Shown: positions 26,433-35,067 of the stretch, piece by piece
How the letters are laid out: each line of letters begins with the position of its first letter
Numbering within the stretch: the stretch's first letter is position 1
Source of the DNA: Paenibacillus allorhizosphaerae
GTDB lineage: Bacteria > Bacillota > Bacilli > Paenibacillales > NBRC-103111
Direction: 5' to 3'
Assembly: GCF_910594985.1 (NCBI RefSeq)
Contig: NZ_CAJVCE010000010.1
Coordinates: 124,001-188,000, forward strand
DNA length: 64,000 bases
The notes under the pieces: model-generated
What the model was told of the DNA's origin: nothing
Databases searched by the model: none
What the model saw: the letters and a program-made list of their open reading frames with translations, nothing else
Position numbers and translations under genes: made by a program

Positions 26433-27532
26433 TGTCCTTGCCCCTCTCTCGGGAATACGAATACATCTTCTGGCTTCCACTCCAGATAAACCGTTTGGCC
26501 CGCTTGCAGAGACACATTATGCTCCACGCTTTGAACGCGTACGGTGACCGAGTAGCGGCCTACCTCGACTTCGCATTCCGTATGCGCTCCGAGGAACGAG
26601 GTCAGCTTGACCGTCCCTTTCGTCCGGTTGACGTCTTGCGTCCCGCGGTCGTCGGTATGGAGGGTAATTTTCTCCGGTCTCACATAGATGGATACGTTCG
26701 TTTTGGCTGCGATTTGCTTGTCACGGCTATCTCCGAACAGCGTAAAGCCCGCATCCGTTCTCAGCAGCATCCTGCCGTCATACACCTGCTCGACGACGCC
26801 CGCCATCCGGTTCGATTTGCCGATGAACGTGTGCACGAATTCGGAGGCCGGACGGTTGTAGATGTCCCACGGCGTCCCGATTTGCTCCACCCTGCCGTGA
26901 TCAAGCACGACGATCCGGTTGGACAAATAGAGCGCTTCCTCCTGATCGTGCGTAACGAAGATCGTCGTTACCCCGATCTCCTGCTGCAGCCGCTTCATCT
27001 CGTCCCGCAATTCCTCGCGCAGCTTCGCGTCAAGGTTGCTGAGCGGTTCGTCAAGCAGCAGCAGGCTAGGCTCGGTGACGAGCGCCCGCGCGATCGCAAT
27101 CCGCTGGCGCTGCCCGCCGGACAGCTGTTTCGGGTACCGGTCCGAGACGTGGGGAAGCTTGACAAGTTCCAGCACTTTGCCTACCCTCGCGGCGATTTCT
27201 GCCTTCGGCACTTTTCGCAGCTTGAGCCCGTACGCGACATTCTCGAAGATGGTCATGTGCGGAAACAGCGAATACGTCTGGAACACCATCCCCAGATCCC
27301 GTTTGTTGGATGCTACGCCGTTCATCCGCTTGCCTTTGATGATCAGCTCGCCTTGGTCGGGCTCCAGGAAGCCCGCAATCATATTAAGCGTCGTCGTCTT
27401 CCCGCACCCGGATGGGCCGAGGAAGGAGACGCACTCTCCTTGCTCGATTTGCAAATTGAAATGATCCACTACGACGCTCGAGCCAAATTTCTTCTGGATG
27501 TTTTTCAGTTCAACGTCTATGTTTTTGCTCAC
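26429..27532 (-). CDS. ABC transporter ATP-binding protein (PotA type)
   Basis: A 367-residue ATPase. Walker A GPSGCGKTT (about 39-47), Q-loop VFQTYSLFP, signature LSGGQ (about 138-142), Walker B LLLLDEPLSNLD, H-loop FVTHDQEEA, and a C-terminal TOBE domain (about 280-365). The start codon is GTG with AAGGTGATGCCTC upstream, 11 bases after the binding-protein gene. A PotA/FbpC-group assignment fits the two PotBC-type permeases it precedes. Confidence 0.9.
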   Translation of the reverse strand: MSKNIDVELKNIQKKFGSSVVVDHFNLQIEQGECVSFLGPSGCGKTTTLNMIAGFLEPDQGELIIKGKRMNGVASNKRDLGMVFQTYSLFPHMTIFENVAYGLKLRKVPKAEIAARVGKVLELVKLPHVSDRYPKQLSGGQRQRIAIARALVTEPSLLLLDEPLSNLDAKLREELRDEMKRLQQEIGVTTIFVTHDQEEALYLSNRIVVLDHGRVEQIGTPWDIYNRPASEFVHTFIGKSNRMAGVVEQVYDGRMLLRTDAGFTLFGDSRDKQIAAKTNVSIYVRPEKITLHTDDRGTQDVNRTKGTVKLTSFLGAHTECEVEVGRYSVTVRVQSVEHNVSLQAGQTVYLEWKPEDVFVFPREGQGQ

Positions 27533-27543
27533 GAGGCATCACC

Positions 27544-28650
27544 TTATTTTCCGACTTTAGGAGCTACTTCTTTATTGAAACGGTCAAGCCACTCCGGTGT
27601 CTTTTGCCCGACAACCTCCAGATCGAAATTGACGACTTTGCTGCGGTCAAAGCTCAGTTTCTTGGCAAGATCATCCGGAAGTTTCACATTTACAGCCGGG
27701 TTGTAATACAATTTGCTGCCGTACAGTGTTTGCACTTCGTCCGACAACAGGAAGTCGATGAACAGCTTCGCCGCGTTCGGGTTTTTCGCCCCTTTGACGA
27801 TCGTCGCTACGTTAGGAACGAGGTTCGCGCCTTCCTTCGGAATGACGAATTCGAGATTGAGGCCCGCATCCTTCTGAACCAGGCTTCGCGCCATGGTCCA
27901 GGTCGTGTAAGCCGCCGTCTTGTTCTGCATATCTTGCTGCAATTGAGCAGACGTTTTCGCGAAGGTCGGCATATAGCCTGCGATCGTTTTCAACTTCTCG
28001 AAACCAGGGTCCATGTTTTTCTCGGAACCGCCGTTCGCATAGGCGAGCATGATCAAAGCGGAACGTCCGAAGTTGCTCGAAATTTCGGCGATGCTGAGGT
28101 TGCCCTTCATCTCCGGCTTCGCCAAGTCGTTCCACGACCCGGGAACCGGCAGTCCTTTCGCTTTTACAATTTCAGCGTTATAGGAAATGCCCATCGGCGT
28201 AAAATTGACGGCTACCCCGCTGTTGTCTTTTACTTTCAACTCGGAGCCTACTTTTTTCATATTCGGAATATCTTTGTCTGAAAGCGTATCCCATAATCCT
28301 TCTACGCGGCCGCCTTCCTGCTCTCCGCCCTCAATAACCGTAACGTCGATTTGCGGGGATGCTTTTTGCGCCTTTACTTTGGCTACGATTTCAGTGGATA
28401 CGCCGGATACGTAAGTTAGCTTTACATCGGGATATTTTTCATTGAATTTTTTAAAAATTTCGTCTTTCATCAGCTGTTCTACCGTTGCCCCGTTGCCCGC
28501 GACAACTAGCTGTTTCTCCGGTGCGGTGCCCGCCGGCGCCGTACCTCCGGCAGCACCTGCGTTATCGGCCGGTTTCGGAGCGGAGCCGCAGCCCGCAAGC
28601 AAAGAGCCGCATAGCGCAGCGACGGAAAGAAGAGTACCCCATTTTTTCAT
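27544..28650 (-). CDS. ABC transporter substrate-binding lipoprotein (PotD/AfuA-like)
   Basis: A 368-residue type II binding protein. The lipobox LLAGC gives lipidated Cys at residue 21, then an Ala/Pro/Gly linker (22-48), then the binding fold (about 49-368). Motifs: KKFNEKYPDVKLTYVSG, TPMGISYNAEIVKAKGLP, SWNDLAKPEMKG, and AKLFIDFLLSDEVQ. These are the polyamine, iron and 2-aminoethylphosphonate binding-protein signatures. The ATG at 28650 follows GAGGAGGATT. It is the first gene of a five-gene operon (binding protein, ATPase, two permeases, M20 hydrolase). The cargo is probably a small anionic or acylated amino compound, inferred from the hydrolase. Confidence 0.9.
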   Translation of the reverse strand: MKKWGTLLSVAALCGSLLAGCGSAPKPADNAGAAGGTAPAGTAPEKQLVVAGNGATVEQLMKDEIFKKFNEKYPDVKLTYVSGVSTEIVAKVKAQKASPQIDVTVIEGGEQEGGRVEGLWDTLSDKDIPNMKKVGSELKVKDNSGVAVNFTPMGISYNAEIVKAKGLPVPGSWNDLAKPEMKGNLSIAEISSNFGRSALIMLAYANGGSEKNMDPGFEKLKTIAGYMPTFAKTSAQLQQDMQNKTAAYTTWTMARSLVQKDAGLNLEFVIPKEGANLVPNVATIVKGAKNPNAAKLFIDFLLSDEVQTLYGSKLYYNPAVNVKLPDDLAKKLSFDRSKVVNFDLEVVGQKTPEWLDRFNKEVAPKVGK

Positions 28651-28676
28651 ATAAATCCTCCTCAATGTTGTTTAAC

Positions 28677-28715
28677 TGTTCACTATACGTGAACATTGTT
28701 TACTATGTGTGAATA
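28677..28715. promoter_or_regulatory. Two tandem palindromic operators upstream of the importer operon
   Basis: A perfect 7-5-7 inverted repeat TGTTCAC-TATAC-GTGAACA (28677-28695) is followed 20 bases later by a related copy TGTTTAC-TATGT-GTGAATA (28697-28715). Both lie just upstream of the importer operon, in the shared intergenic region with the IclR gene. On the minus strand the TATAGT inside copy 1 could be the -10 element, so the site overlaps the promoter. Binding by the IclR protein is inference. Confidence 0.65.
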
Positions 28716-28890
28716 TGTTAAAATATTAGCACGGGATCGCATGACAGCGCAATAAGTTTTTTGACTCATGTCATATTCTCTTACACGTAAAATTTCATTC
28801 TAGGAAAAAAACGGCGTCTGTGGTAAACTACCTTCTAAAAAATGTCATTCGTCCACATGATTTCCCAATGAGTAAGGAGCTAAAATCGGT

Positions 28891-29649
28891 ATGGACAATC
28901 ATTTATCCTCCGTTAAAAACAGCTGCAGATTGATGAAGGCGTTTCTCGATTCCGAGAAAGAGCTGGGCGTCAGCGAATTGAGCCGCCAGCTTCAGCTCTC
29001 GAAGGGAGCCATCCACAAGCTGCTCATGACGCTCGAGAGTGAAGGATTCATTAAACAAAATCCGTCCAACAAACAGTATTCCCTCGGATATACGCTGTTA
29101 GAGCTCGGAAACAAGGTTTTGACGAATCACAATTTGGCGGAGTTCGCCAAACCGTTCCTGCACCAGCTGTCGGATGCGACGCAGGAGTTCGTCTGCTTGT
29201 GCGCCCGGGATCAATATGAGGCGATCTACGTCGATAAAATCGAATCCAAGTACCCGATTCGGTTCAACGTCGACGCTTATCGCCGCTTTCCGCTCTATGC
29301 AACTTCGGCGGCCCGATCGATTCTCGCGTTTCGGGACGAGAGCTTTATCGATCATGTGCTGTCCGAGGACATCCGCACCTTTACGCCGTATTCCATGAAG
29401 AAGCCGGATGAAATCAAGGAGCGGCTTGCCCGCATCCGCGAGAACGGCTACGAGGTCAGCTCCAATATGCGGAACGTCGGGGTAACGGGAATTGCGGCGC
29501 CGATCTACGATGCGGACGGCTCGGTCAATGCAGCGATCAGCATGATAGGCCCGACCGATCGGGTGCAGCCGCTACTCGATTCGTTCATTCAGCATGTCGT
29601 GGCGACGACGCTGGAAATCTCCAATCAGATGGGATATCGCGGGAAATGA
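28891..29649 (+). CDS. IclR family transcriptional regulator
   Basis: A 252-residue regulator. The N-terminal winged helix-turn-helix (about 8-70; LGVSELSRQLQLSKGAIHKLL) is followed by the IclR ligand domain (about 80-248; motifs IRFNVDAYRRFPLYATSAARSILAF, read in parts, and the late GVTGIAAPIYDADGSVNAAI). AAGGAGCTAAAATCGGT precedes the ATG. It is divergent from the importer operon and 240 bases from it. IclR regulators usually control small catabolic operons including transport, so it is the likely regulator of the five-gene operon. Confidence 0.9.
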   Translation: MDNHLSSVKNSCRLMKAFLDSEKELGVSELSRQLQLSKGAIHKLLMTLESEGFIKQNPSNKQYSLGYTLLELGNKVLTNHNLAEFAKPFLHQLSDATQEFVCLCARDQYEAIYVDKIESKYPIRFNVDAYRRFPLYATSAARSILAFRDESFIDHVLSEDIRTFTPYSMKKPDEIKERLARIRENGYEVSSNMRNVGVTGIAAPIYDADGSVNAAISMIGPTDRVQPLLDSFIQHVVATTLEISNQMGYRGK

Positions 29650-29652
29650 AAT

Positions 29653-29695
29653 AAAAAAGCAAGGCTTTTCCTTTGGAAGGAAGCCTTGCTTTTTT
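29653..29695. terminator. Bidirectional terminator between iclR-type gene and phosphoesterase
   Basis: AAAAAGCAAGGCTT and AAGCCTTGCTTTTT form a long stem around a CCTTTGG-centred loop, with A and T tracts on both sides. It starts three bases after the IclR stop and serves both convergent genes. Confidence 0.9.
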
Positions 29696-29717
29696 CATGC
29701 CTGGTTTACCATTCGTT

Positions 29718-30470
29718 CTACACGGCCTTCGTGGCGAGACCGTACGTAAATGCCGCCTTGCGGACGGCCTCTTCAAAAAGATCGACATCCGGCATGTTCC
29801 GGTCTTTAGCGATGCGGACAACTTGATCGATGTCGTAAGCGATGCGGCGAATATGCACGGCGATATCGCGCCCCGTCACATCGATGAGCGCATAGCTCGC
29901 ACGGTTGTCACCGTCGAACGGCAGGCCGATGCTGCCGCTGTTCACGATCAGCCGGCCGTTTGCGCTCCGCACGAAGGCATGGTGAATATGGCCGTATAGC
30001 ACCAATTGCGTCGACTCGTCCTTGCGAAGCGCGTCGAGCTCGTCGTTTGCCGCCCACGGCCATGTAATTTTCGCGAGCGAAGCCGGCGAAGCATGGTACA
30101 GCTCGGCTTGGATGTTGCCCGCGTGCAGCACGTGCTCCGTCGGCCAATGGCCAACCCAGTGCTGCTCCTCGCTGGAAAGCAGCCGTTGATTATATTGAAG
30201 CTGCCTCCGATTCATTTCTTCCTTCGCGTTCTTGGGCACCCATTCCGACGCATCGCGATAGCGCGCAAAATAATGATCGTGATTGCCTTTGATCGAAACT
30301 AGAGGATCAAGCGAACGGAGCAAGTCTATGCATTCCGCAGGCTGCGGACCGCGCATGGCCAAGTCCCCCAAAAAAACGAACGCATCCGGGCTTTGCCGGC
30401 GCAAATCTTGAGCGACCGCTTCGAACGCTACAGCATTTCCGTGCGTATCCGAGAGTACGGCGAGACGCAT
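29718..30470 (-). CDS. Metallophosphoesterase family protein
   Basis: A 250-residue calcineurin-like phosphoesterase. All five metal/phosphoesterase motifs are visible: SDTHGN (Asp-x-His), FLGDLAMRG (GD), IKGNHDHY (GNHD), a mid His, and YGHIHHAF (GHxH). It resembles YfcE/serine-threonine phosphatase-like single-domain proteins. AAAGGAAGTTTCGAC precedes the ATG. A stand-alone gene converging on the IclR gene; the substrate is unknown (phosphodiester or phosphoprotein). Confidence 0.85.
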   Translation of the reverse strand: MRLAVLSDTHGNAVAFEAVAQDLRRQSPDAFVFLGDLAMRGPQPAECIDLLRSLDPLVSIKGNHDHYFARYRDASEWVPKNAKEEMNRRQLQYNQRLLSSEEQHWVGHWPTEHVLHAGNIQAELYHASPASLAKITWPWAANDELDALRKDESTQLVLYGHIHHAFVRSANGRLIVNSGSIGLPFDGDNRASYALIDVTGRDIAVHIRRIAYDIDQVVRIAKDRNMPDVDLFEEAVRKAAFTYGLATKAV

Positions 30471-30563
30471 GTCGAAACTTCCTTTACGTTATCATATCGG
30501 CTTATCCTCTCATTATAACGAATATACGTTCGCCAAACAAGCATTCCCTTTCCGTAACTCAAC

Positions 30564-31073
30564 TTACCCGGATAGGGATGCTCTTCTCAGCGCTTCTTCG
30601 TACAAGGCGCTATGCTCTTTCACCCATGGCACCCGATATGCCCGCTCCGGTTCGAATAAGCTCCGCCCGGCCGTTTCATCGGTGCTTCCGAACGCATCCA
30701 GCCTGGCTACGGCCGCCGTATAAAATACCATATAGCTGTCGGGATACGGATATTTATAATGCGCCGGCTTCTCGCCAAGCAGCCGGATCTGTTCATAACC
30801 GAGCAGCATCGGCGAGCCGATGCTCGCGCCTGTTTCTTCGTACAATTCTCGTTTTACGGCTTCTTCCGGCGTTTCTCCGGGTTCGATGTGTCCACCGGGA
30901 ATATCCCATCCTCTTTCATGCAGGTGCGTTAATAATAATTGGTCCTGCTGAAATGCGAGTACAAACGCGCAGGTAATTCGCTCGGTATCGGGAAGCCGGC
31001 CCGATATTATAAGGCGCGTTTCGTTAGGCAGCGGGATGCCTGCAACATTCTTCCCTTCTCTGACCACAAGCAT
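30564..31073 (-). CDS. Nudix hydrolase
   Basis: A 169-residue Nudix protein. The box is GGHIEPGETPEEAVKREL then YEETGASIG, a full GX5EX7REUXEEXGU. The N-terminal 40 residues precede the fold (CAFVLAFQQDQLLLTHLHERGWDIPGG region, split). Start ATG has AGGGAG about 12 bases upstream. Second Nudix gene in the window; substrate not predictable. It is followed by the phosphoesterase gene on the same strand after a gap of about 93 bases. Confidence 0.85.
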   Translation of the reverse strand: MLVVREGKNVAGIPLPNETRLIISGRLPDTERITCAFVLAFQQDQLLLTHLHERGWDIPGGHIEPGETPEEAVKRELYEETGASIGSPMLLGYEQIRLLGEKPAHYKYPYPDSYMVFYTAAVARLDAFGSTDETAGRSLFEPERAYRVPWVKEHSALYEEALRRASLSG

Positions 31074-31168
31074 TTACAACGATTCTCCCTTCTTCCTTTG
31101 TGAGTTCGCGTTACATTCGTTAATGCGCAAATGAGGTCACCCTTTTCGTCGTCGCTTGCTCTTCGCCA

Positions 31169-31597
31169 CTATAGACGCTTCACAAACCCTTTTCGTTCCG
31201 TACCGCTAAAGCCTTGCCGCTCAAAAAATCGGTGCGCTTCCGCTCGGTACGAGCTGCTGAGCAGCAGCATTTCCGTACAGTCCCGCTCCCTGCAGCATTG
31301 TTCCAAATGCCCGAAAAGCTTGTTCCCTACGCCTTTTCCCCTGCTGTTCGGGTCGACTACGACATTCTCGACGAGCGCAAAAGGCCTTTTTCCATACATC
31401 GGATCGAGACAAATATGAAGCAGCACCGTCCCGATCACGCGCCCTTCATCGTCGTAAACGACACAATACTGGTTCGGATCGTTCCGAATCTCTTCCAAAC
31501 GTTCCCCGAGCACATGGATCCGGCCATCATCGGGCAGTAGCAGCCGGTATAAACGTTCGATTTCTGCTGCATCTTTCGCTTCCGCTTCTCTGATCAT
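31169..31597 (-). CDS. GNAT family N-acetyltransferase
   Basis: A 142-residue acetyltransferase. The acetyl-CoA pyrophosphate-binding signature NSRGKGVGNKLFGHLEQ (R/Q-x-x-G-x-G/A) is clear, following the VENVVVDP strand; the C-terminal part ARFFERQGF-like motif appears as AHRFFERQGFSG. The frame is open to 31612, but the ATG at 31597 has GGAGGAAACAAGG upstream. Function: acetylation of an amino or small-molecule substrate that cannot be predicted. Confidence 0.85.
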   Translation of the reverse strand: MIREAEAKDAAEIERLYRLLLPDDGRIHVLGERLEEIRNDPNQYCVVYDDEGRVIGTVLLHICLDPMYGKRPFALVENVVVDPNSRGKGVGNKLFGHLEQCCRERDCTEMLLLSSSYRAEAHRFFERQGFSGTERKGFVKRL

Positions 31598-31849
31598 CCT
31601 TGTTTCCTCCACGCTCTGCGATGTGCATTCTTTGATTACAAAATATTATACACCATTACGTTTTCCCAAACGGACAAAACGGGCAATTCGGTTATTTCGG
31701 AGAGTGCACGACTGCTAGCGACCGCTCCTTTCGAAAAATGGACAAAAAAGCTTTATTTTAGGCGGAAAATAACATAGCCGGATAAAGATTGCATTCCATC
31801 CATTGTGATAATCTGTAACCGTTATTCCGGATAAGGTGGTGTTCGAAGC

Positions 31850-34057
31850 ATGAAATCGATAAAACAACGGATCATCGTCTGCTGCATATTCGCGGCCATT
31901 GCCGCCGTGACAGCGGTTTCCTTGATCCAGGACCGCAGGTCGCAGGCCGGCGGCGAGCCGGAAGCGGTACCGGAGCGTTTGCCGGCATTCCCGGGGGCGG
32001 AAGGCGCGGGCATGTATACGACGGGCAGCCGCGGCGGAGAAGTGTACGAGGTGACCACGCTCCGCGACGGCGGTCCGGGGTCGTTACGCGACGCTGTCAG
32101 CAAAGGCAACCGGACGGTCGTATTCCGCGTATCCGGTACGATCGAGCTGGTTGGCCCGCTTAGTATCAAAGGCTCCAACTTGACCATCGCCGGCCAAACC
32201 GCCCCCGGAGACGGCATCACGATTGCCAAATACGAAACGAATATTGACGCGGACAACGTCATGATCCGTTACCTTCGATTCCGCCTCGGGGATACGTCCA
32301 AGCGGGAAGCCGACGCTTTCGGCGGACGAGGCCGGCGCGACATCGTCATCGATCATTGCTCGACGAGCTGGGCGGTGGATGAAGTGCTGTCCGCCTATGC
32401 CATCCGCAACCTGACGGTGCAGTGGTCCCTGCTCGGGGAAAGCTTGACGATGTCGGTACATCAGAAGGGCGCGCACGGATACGGCGGCATATGGGGCGGG
32501 CAAAACGTTACGTTCCACCACAATCTGATCGTGCATAATTCCAGCCGAAACCCGCGATTCCCCGGAGAAACGCCGGTGAAGGACAATTTGATCGACTTCC
32601 GCAACAACGTCATTTACAACTGGGGATTTAAAGCGTCGTACGGCGGAGAAAACGCTCGCGTGAATGCGGTCGGAAACTATTACAAATGGGGGCCGGATAC
32701 GAGAGAACGCGCGAAGCAATTCATGCTCGACCCGGCGGGACCGGGAGGACAATGGTATGTCGCCGGCAATTACATTGACGGCTTCCCGGAAGGGACCGCC
32801 AATAACTGGAATGCCGTATCCGGCGCGGACGCTTCCATGGTGAAGCTGACACAGCCGATCCCGTTCGAGCATGAAGTGAAGACGCAGACGGCGGACGAAG
32901 CCTATGAGACTGTGCTTCAACAGGCGGGGGCGATCGTGCCCCGGCGCGACGCGGTCGACGCGAGGCTTGTGGCCGATGTCCGAAACAGGACCGGCCGGCA
33001 AATCAATTCGCAGGCCGAGGTTGGCGGTTTTCGGAAAAGCGAACCGGCGGAAGCGCCGCTCGACTCCGACCATGACGGTATGCCGGACAGCTGGGAGAAG
33101 GCACAAAGGCTCGATTCTAATAACCCAGACGACCGGAACCGGATCGGCAAAGGCGGCTACACGATGCTGGAAAACTACTTGAACTCGATTGCGGGCAATG
33201 TGGCGAATCCATCCGTCGTCCTCACCTCCCCCAAGGTGAATACGATCTACGGGGGGAATGCGGACATCGCGATCGAAGCCGACGTAAAGCCGGTATCCGG
33301 CGCGAAGATTCGCAAAGTGGAGTTTTACGACAATGACGTGAAGCTCGGCGAATCTGCCGCAGCGCCTTATCGCTTCACCTGGAAAGCGGTTCCTGACGGC
33401 ACGCACTTCCTCTCCGCTTACGTGGTGGATGACAAGGGAATGGCGGCACAATCCACTGCGGTGCCCGTTCATGTGAATAAGGCGACGGATCTCGAGGGAT
33501 GGCACACGGCAGATATCGGACAGCCCGGTATCCAAGGATTCGCGTCGCTGAGGGAAGGCCGCTTTACGCTGAAATCGGCCGGAAAGTTGGAGGGCAAATC
33601 CGACGCCTTCCGGTTCGTATACCGTACAATGGAGGGGGATGGCGATATCATCGCCAAGGTGGAAGCGATCACAGCCGTAGCTGAGGGAACGGGGGCCGGC
33701 GTCATGATTCGGGCAGGGCTTGAGCCTGAGGCGGCCGCGGCGATGATGCGAATCTCTTACATCAAGTCGGGCACGGGTGGAGCCTTTGCAGCGCGCACGA
33801 CCGCGGCAGCCGACCTGAAATCGATGGAAAGCAAGGACGGCACGTTCCCATATTGGGTGAAGCTGAGCCGGCGCTGGGAGACGGTGACAGGCTACATGTC
33901 GCATGACGGGCAGGAATGGAAGCCGTACGGAACGGCCGACGTGAAGCTTGGCGGCACCGTATACGTCGGTTTGGCGGCGGATGCCGTGAAGACGAGCAAC
34001 CAAATCGATAACTATACGGTCGCCACCCTATCCAACGTTTCCATCGTGAACAAATAA
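31850..34057 (+). CDS. Secreted pectate-lyase-like modular polysaccharide lyase
   Basis: A 735-residue exported protein. An N-terminal signal/anchor helix (about 8-26) is followed by a right-handed beta-helix lyase domain (about 40-360) with pectate-lyase-family motifs (FPGAEGAGMYTTGSRGGEV, TTLRDGGPGSLRDAV, TIAGQTAPGDGI, DIVIDHCSTSWAVDEVLS, RNPRFPG, FRNNVIYNWG). The likely calcium-binding D-x-D-x-D-G repeat is DSDHDGMPDSWE (about 402-414). An immunoglobulin-like module follows (about 445-545, VVLTSPKVNTIYGG onward) and then a C-terminal lectin-like/DUF1349-like domain (about 550-735). It would cut pectin or a related acidic polysaccharide outside the cell. AAGGTGGTG precedes the ATG. A single gene; no other pectinolytic gene is nearby. 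Confidence 0.85.
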   Translation: MKSIKQRIIVCCIFAAIAAVTAVSLIQDRRSQAGGEPEAVPERLPAFPGAEGAGMYTTGSRGGEVYEVTTLRDGGPGSLRDAVSKGNRTVVFRVSGTIELVGPLSIKGSNLTIAGQTAPGDGITIAKYETNIDADNVMIRYLRFRLGDTSKREADAFGGRGRRDIVIDHCSTSWAVDEVLSAYAIRNLTVQWSLLGESLTMSVHQKGAHGYGGIWGGQNVTFHHNLIVHNSSRNPRFPGETPVKDNLIDFRNNVIYNWGFKASYGGENARVNAVGNYYKWGPDTRERAKQFMLDPAGPGGQWYVAGNYIDGFPEGTANNWNAVSGADASMVKLTQPIPFEHEVKTQTADEAYETVLQQAGAIVPRRDAVDARLVADVRNRTGRQINSQAEVGGFRKSEPAEAPLDSDHDGMPDSWEKAQRLDSNNPDDRNRIGKGGYTMLENYLNSIAGNVANPSVVLTSPKVNTIYGGNADIAIEADVKPVSGAKIRKVEFYDNDVKLGESAAAPYRFTWKAVPDGTHFLSAYVVDDKGMAAQSTAVPVHVNKATDLEGWHTADIGQPGIQGFASLREGRFTLKSAGKLEGKSDAFRFVYRTMEGDGDIIAKVEAITAVAEGTGAGVMIRAGLEPEAAAAMMRISYIKSGTGGAFAARTTAAADLKSMESKDGTFPYWVKLSRRWETVTGYMSHDGQEWKPYGTADVKLGGTVYVGLAADAVKTSNQIDNYTVATLSNVSIVNK

Positions 34058-34209
34058 GCTACGGCACTAGGCAAAGGAGCCCCGCTGTACAAAGTCGAGC
34101 AACATGTGATGCAATCGATCGGGTCCGGCATGCAGACGATCATTGCCGTTTGTTCTACGGCGGGCCCGGCCTTGTACACTGTTTTTTTCGCAACCAGCAG
34201 GCAGCGGCT

Positions 34210-35067
34210 TTAACCTTTGGGCTCAGCGTCGTCCGCCCAGCTTAACACAGCCTCCAGCGTTTTTTTCAACTGCTCCGCTCGATACAACTCCGGCTTGGCC
34301 TTCACTAACGCAAACTCCTCACTTATATGCCGCATGAAATCATCCTGCAGCCTTTCGATCTGATCCGCAGTCAGCGCGTACAAATATTCCGGTACATGTT
34401 CATAAGACAAGTGCCATTCCCGTTGTTCAAGAAACGTTAACGATCCGTTTTGATACCATTGTTTGACGTGAGCTTTCAAATCAGCTGCGATCGATTCATC
34501 GTTGCCCGACATCGCATGCAGCCGTCCGGAGGCGATCAAAAGCCGGTATCTGGACATGTTCTCGTCCGGCTGCGCAGACGGAAGCTCGTAAAAACGTAGC
34601 GATGGATCCAGCATCGCCACGTAGACGCCGGAACCCGCCTGCCCGGGATGAAACTGCAGTCTGACCGCCGCATGCGCCATCTGCTTAAGCAAACCGAGCG
34701 CCTCGGCCAGCACCTGCTTGCCCACGGGGCCGACAAAAAACAAATGCTGCTTGCCCGCACGTATTTCCGCGCGGTCTATCGCTTCATGCAGTTCGTCCTC
34801 AAGCAGTTCTTTACCATATGCCGCCCACCGGTCCATGCGATCGGTAAGCATCTTGCTTAGACCAAACTCTCTGCGGATGATACCGCGGATGTCGATCCCG
34901 CCGCCGCCATTGACGACATCGAATAGATCAAGCAGAAACTTCTCCAGATGTTTCGCTTTTTTGACCGCGCCTATCGCTTCTTGCGGGACGGTGTATACGG
35001 CGGCTTCTTCTTTTTGTTTCAACTCGGCGATCAATCGATTCAGCTCCTGAAGCATTGCTTGCTGCAT
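34210..35067 (-). CDS. Conserved-looking protein of unknown function
   Basis: A 285-residue soluble protein I do not recognise. It has an acidic, helical N-terminus (about 1-50; AELKQKEEAAVYTVPQEAIGAVKK region), a glycine run GGGGIDIRGI (about 54-64), and a central alpha/beta part with FFVGPVGKQVLAEALGLLKQMA. A C-terminal helical part with Trp and Tyr-rich segments follows. No signal peptide or membrane helix. AGGGTGGGAACAGG precedes the ATG. No gene partner: it converges with the lyase gene and lies upstream of the AHSA1 cassette on the other strand. Confidence 0.6.
   Translation of the reverse strand: MQQAMLQELNRLIAELKQKEEAAVYTVPQEAIGAVKKAKHLEKFLLDLFDVVNGGGGIDIRGIIRREFGLSKMLTDRMDRWAAYGKELLEDELHEAIDRAEIRAGKQHLFFVGPVGKQVLAEALGLLKQMAHAAVRLQFHPGQAGSGVYVAMLDPSLRFYELPSAQPDENMSRYRLLIASGRLHAMSGNDESIAADLKAHVKQWYQNGSLTFLEQREWHLSYEHVPEYLYALTADQIERLQDDFMRHISEEFALVKAKPELYRAEQLKKTLEAVLSWADDAEPKG

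Noticed and set aside
32084-34003. A 639-residue minus-strand frame opposite the pectate-lyase-like gene
   Set aside because: Antisense shadow of a high-GC gene; His/Arg-rich composition and no motifs.
34058-34209. Small frame at 34143-34337 between the lyase and the 34210 gene
   Set aside because: It overlaps the end of a better-supported gene, has no start signal and no recognisable content.
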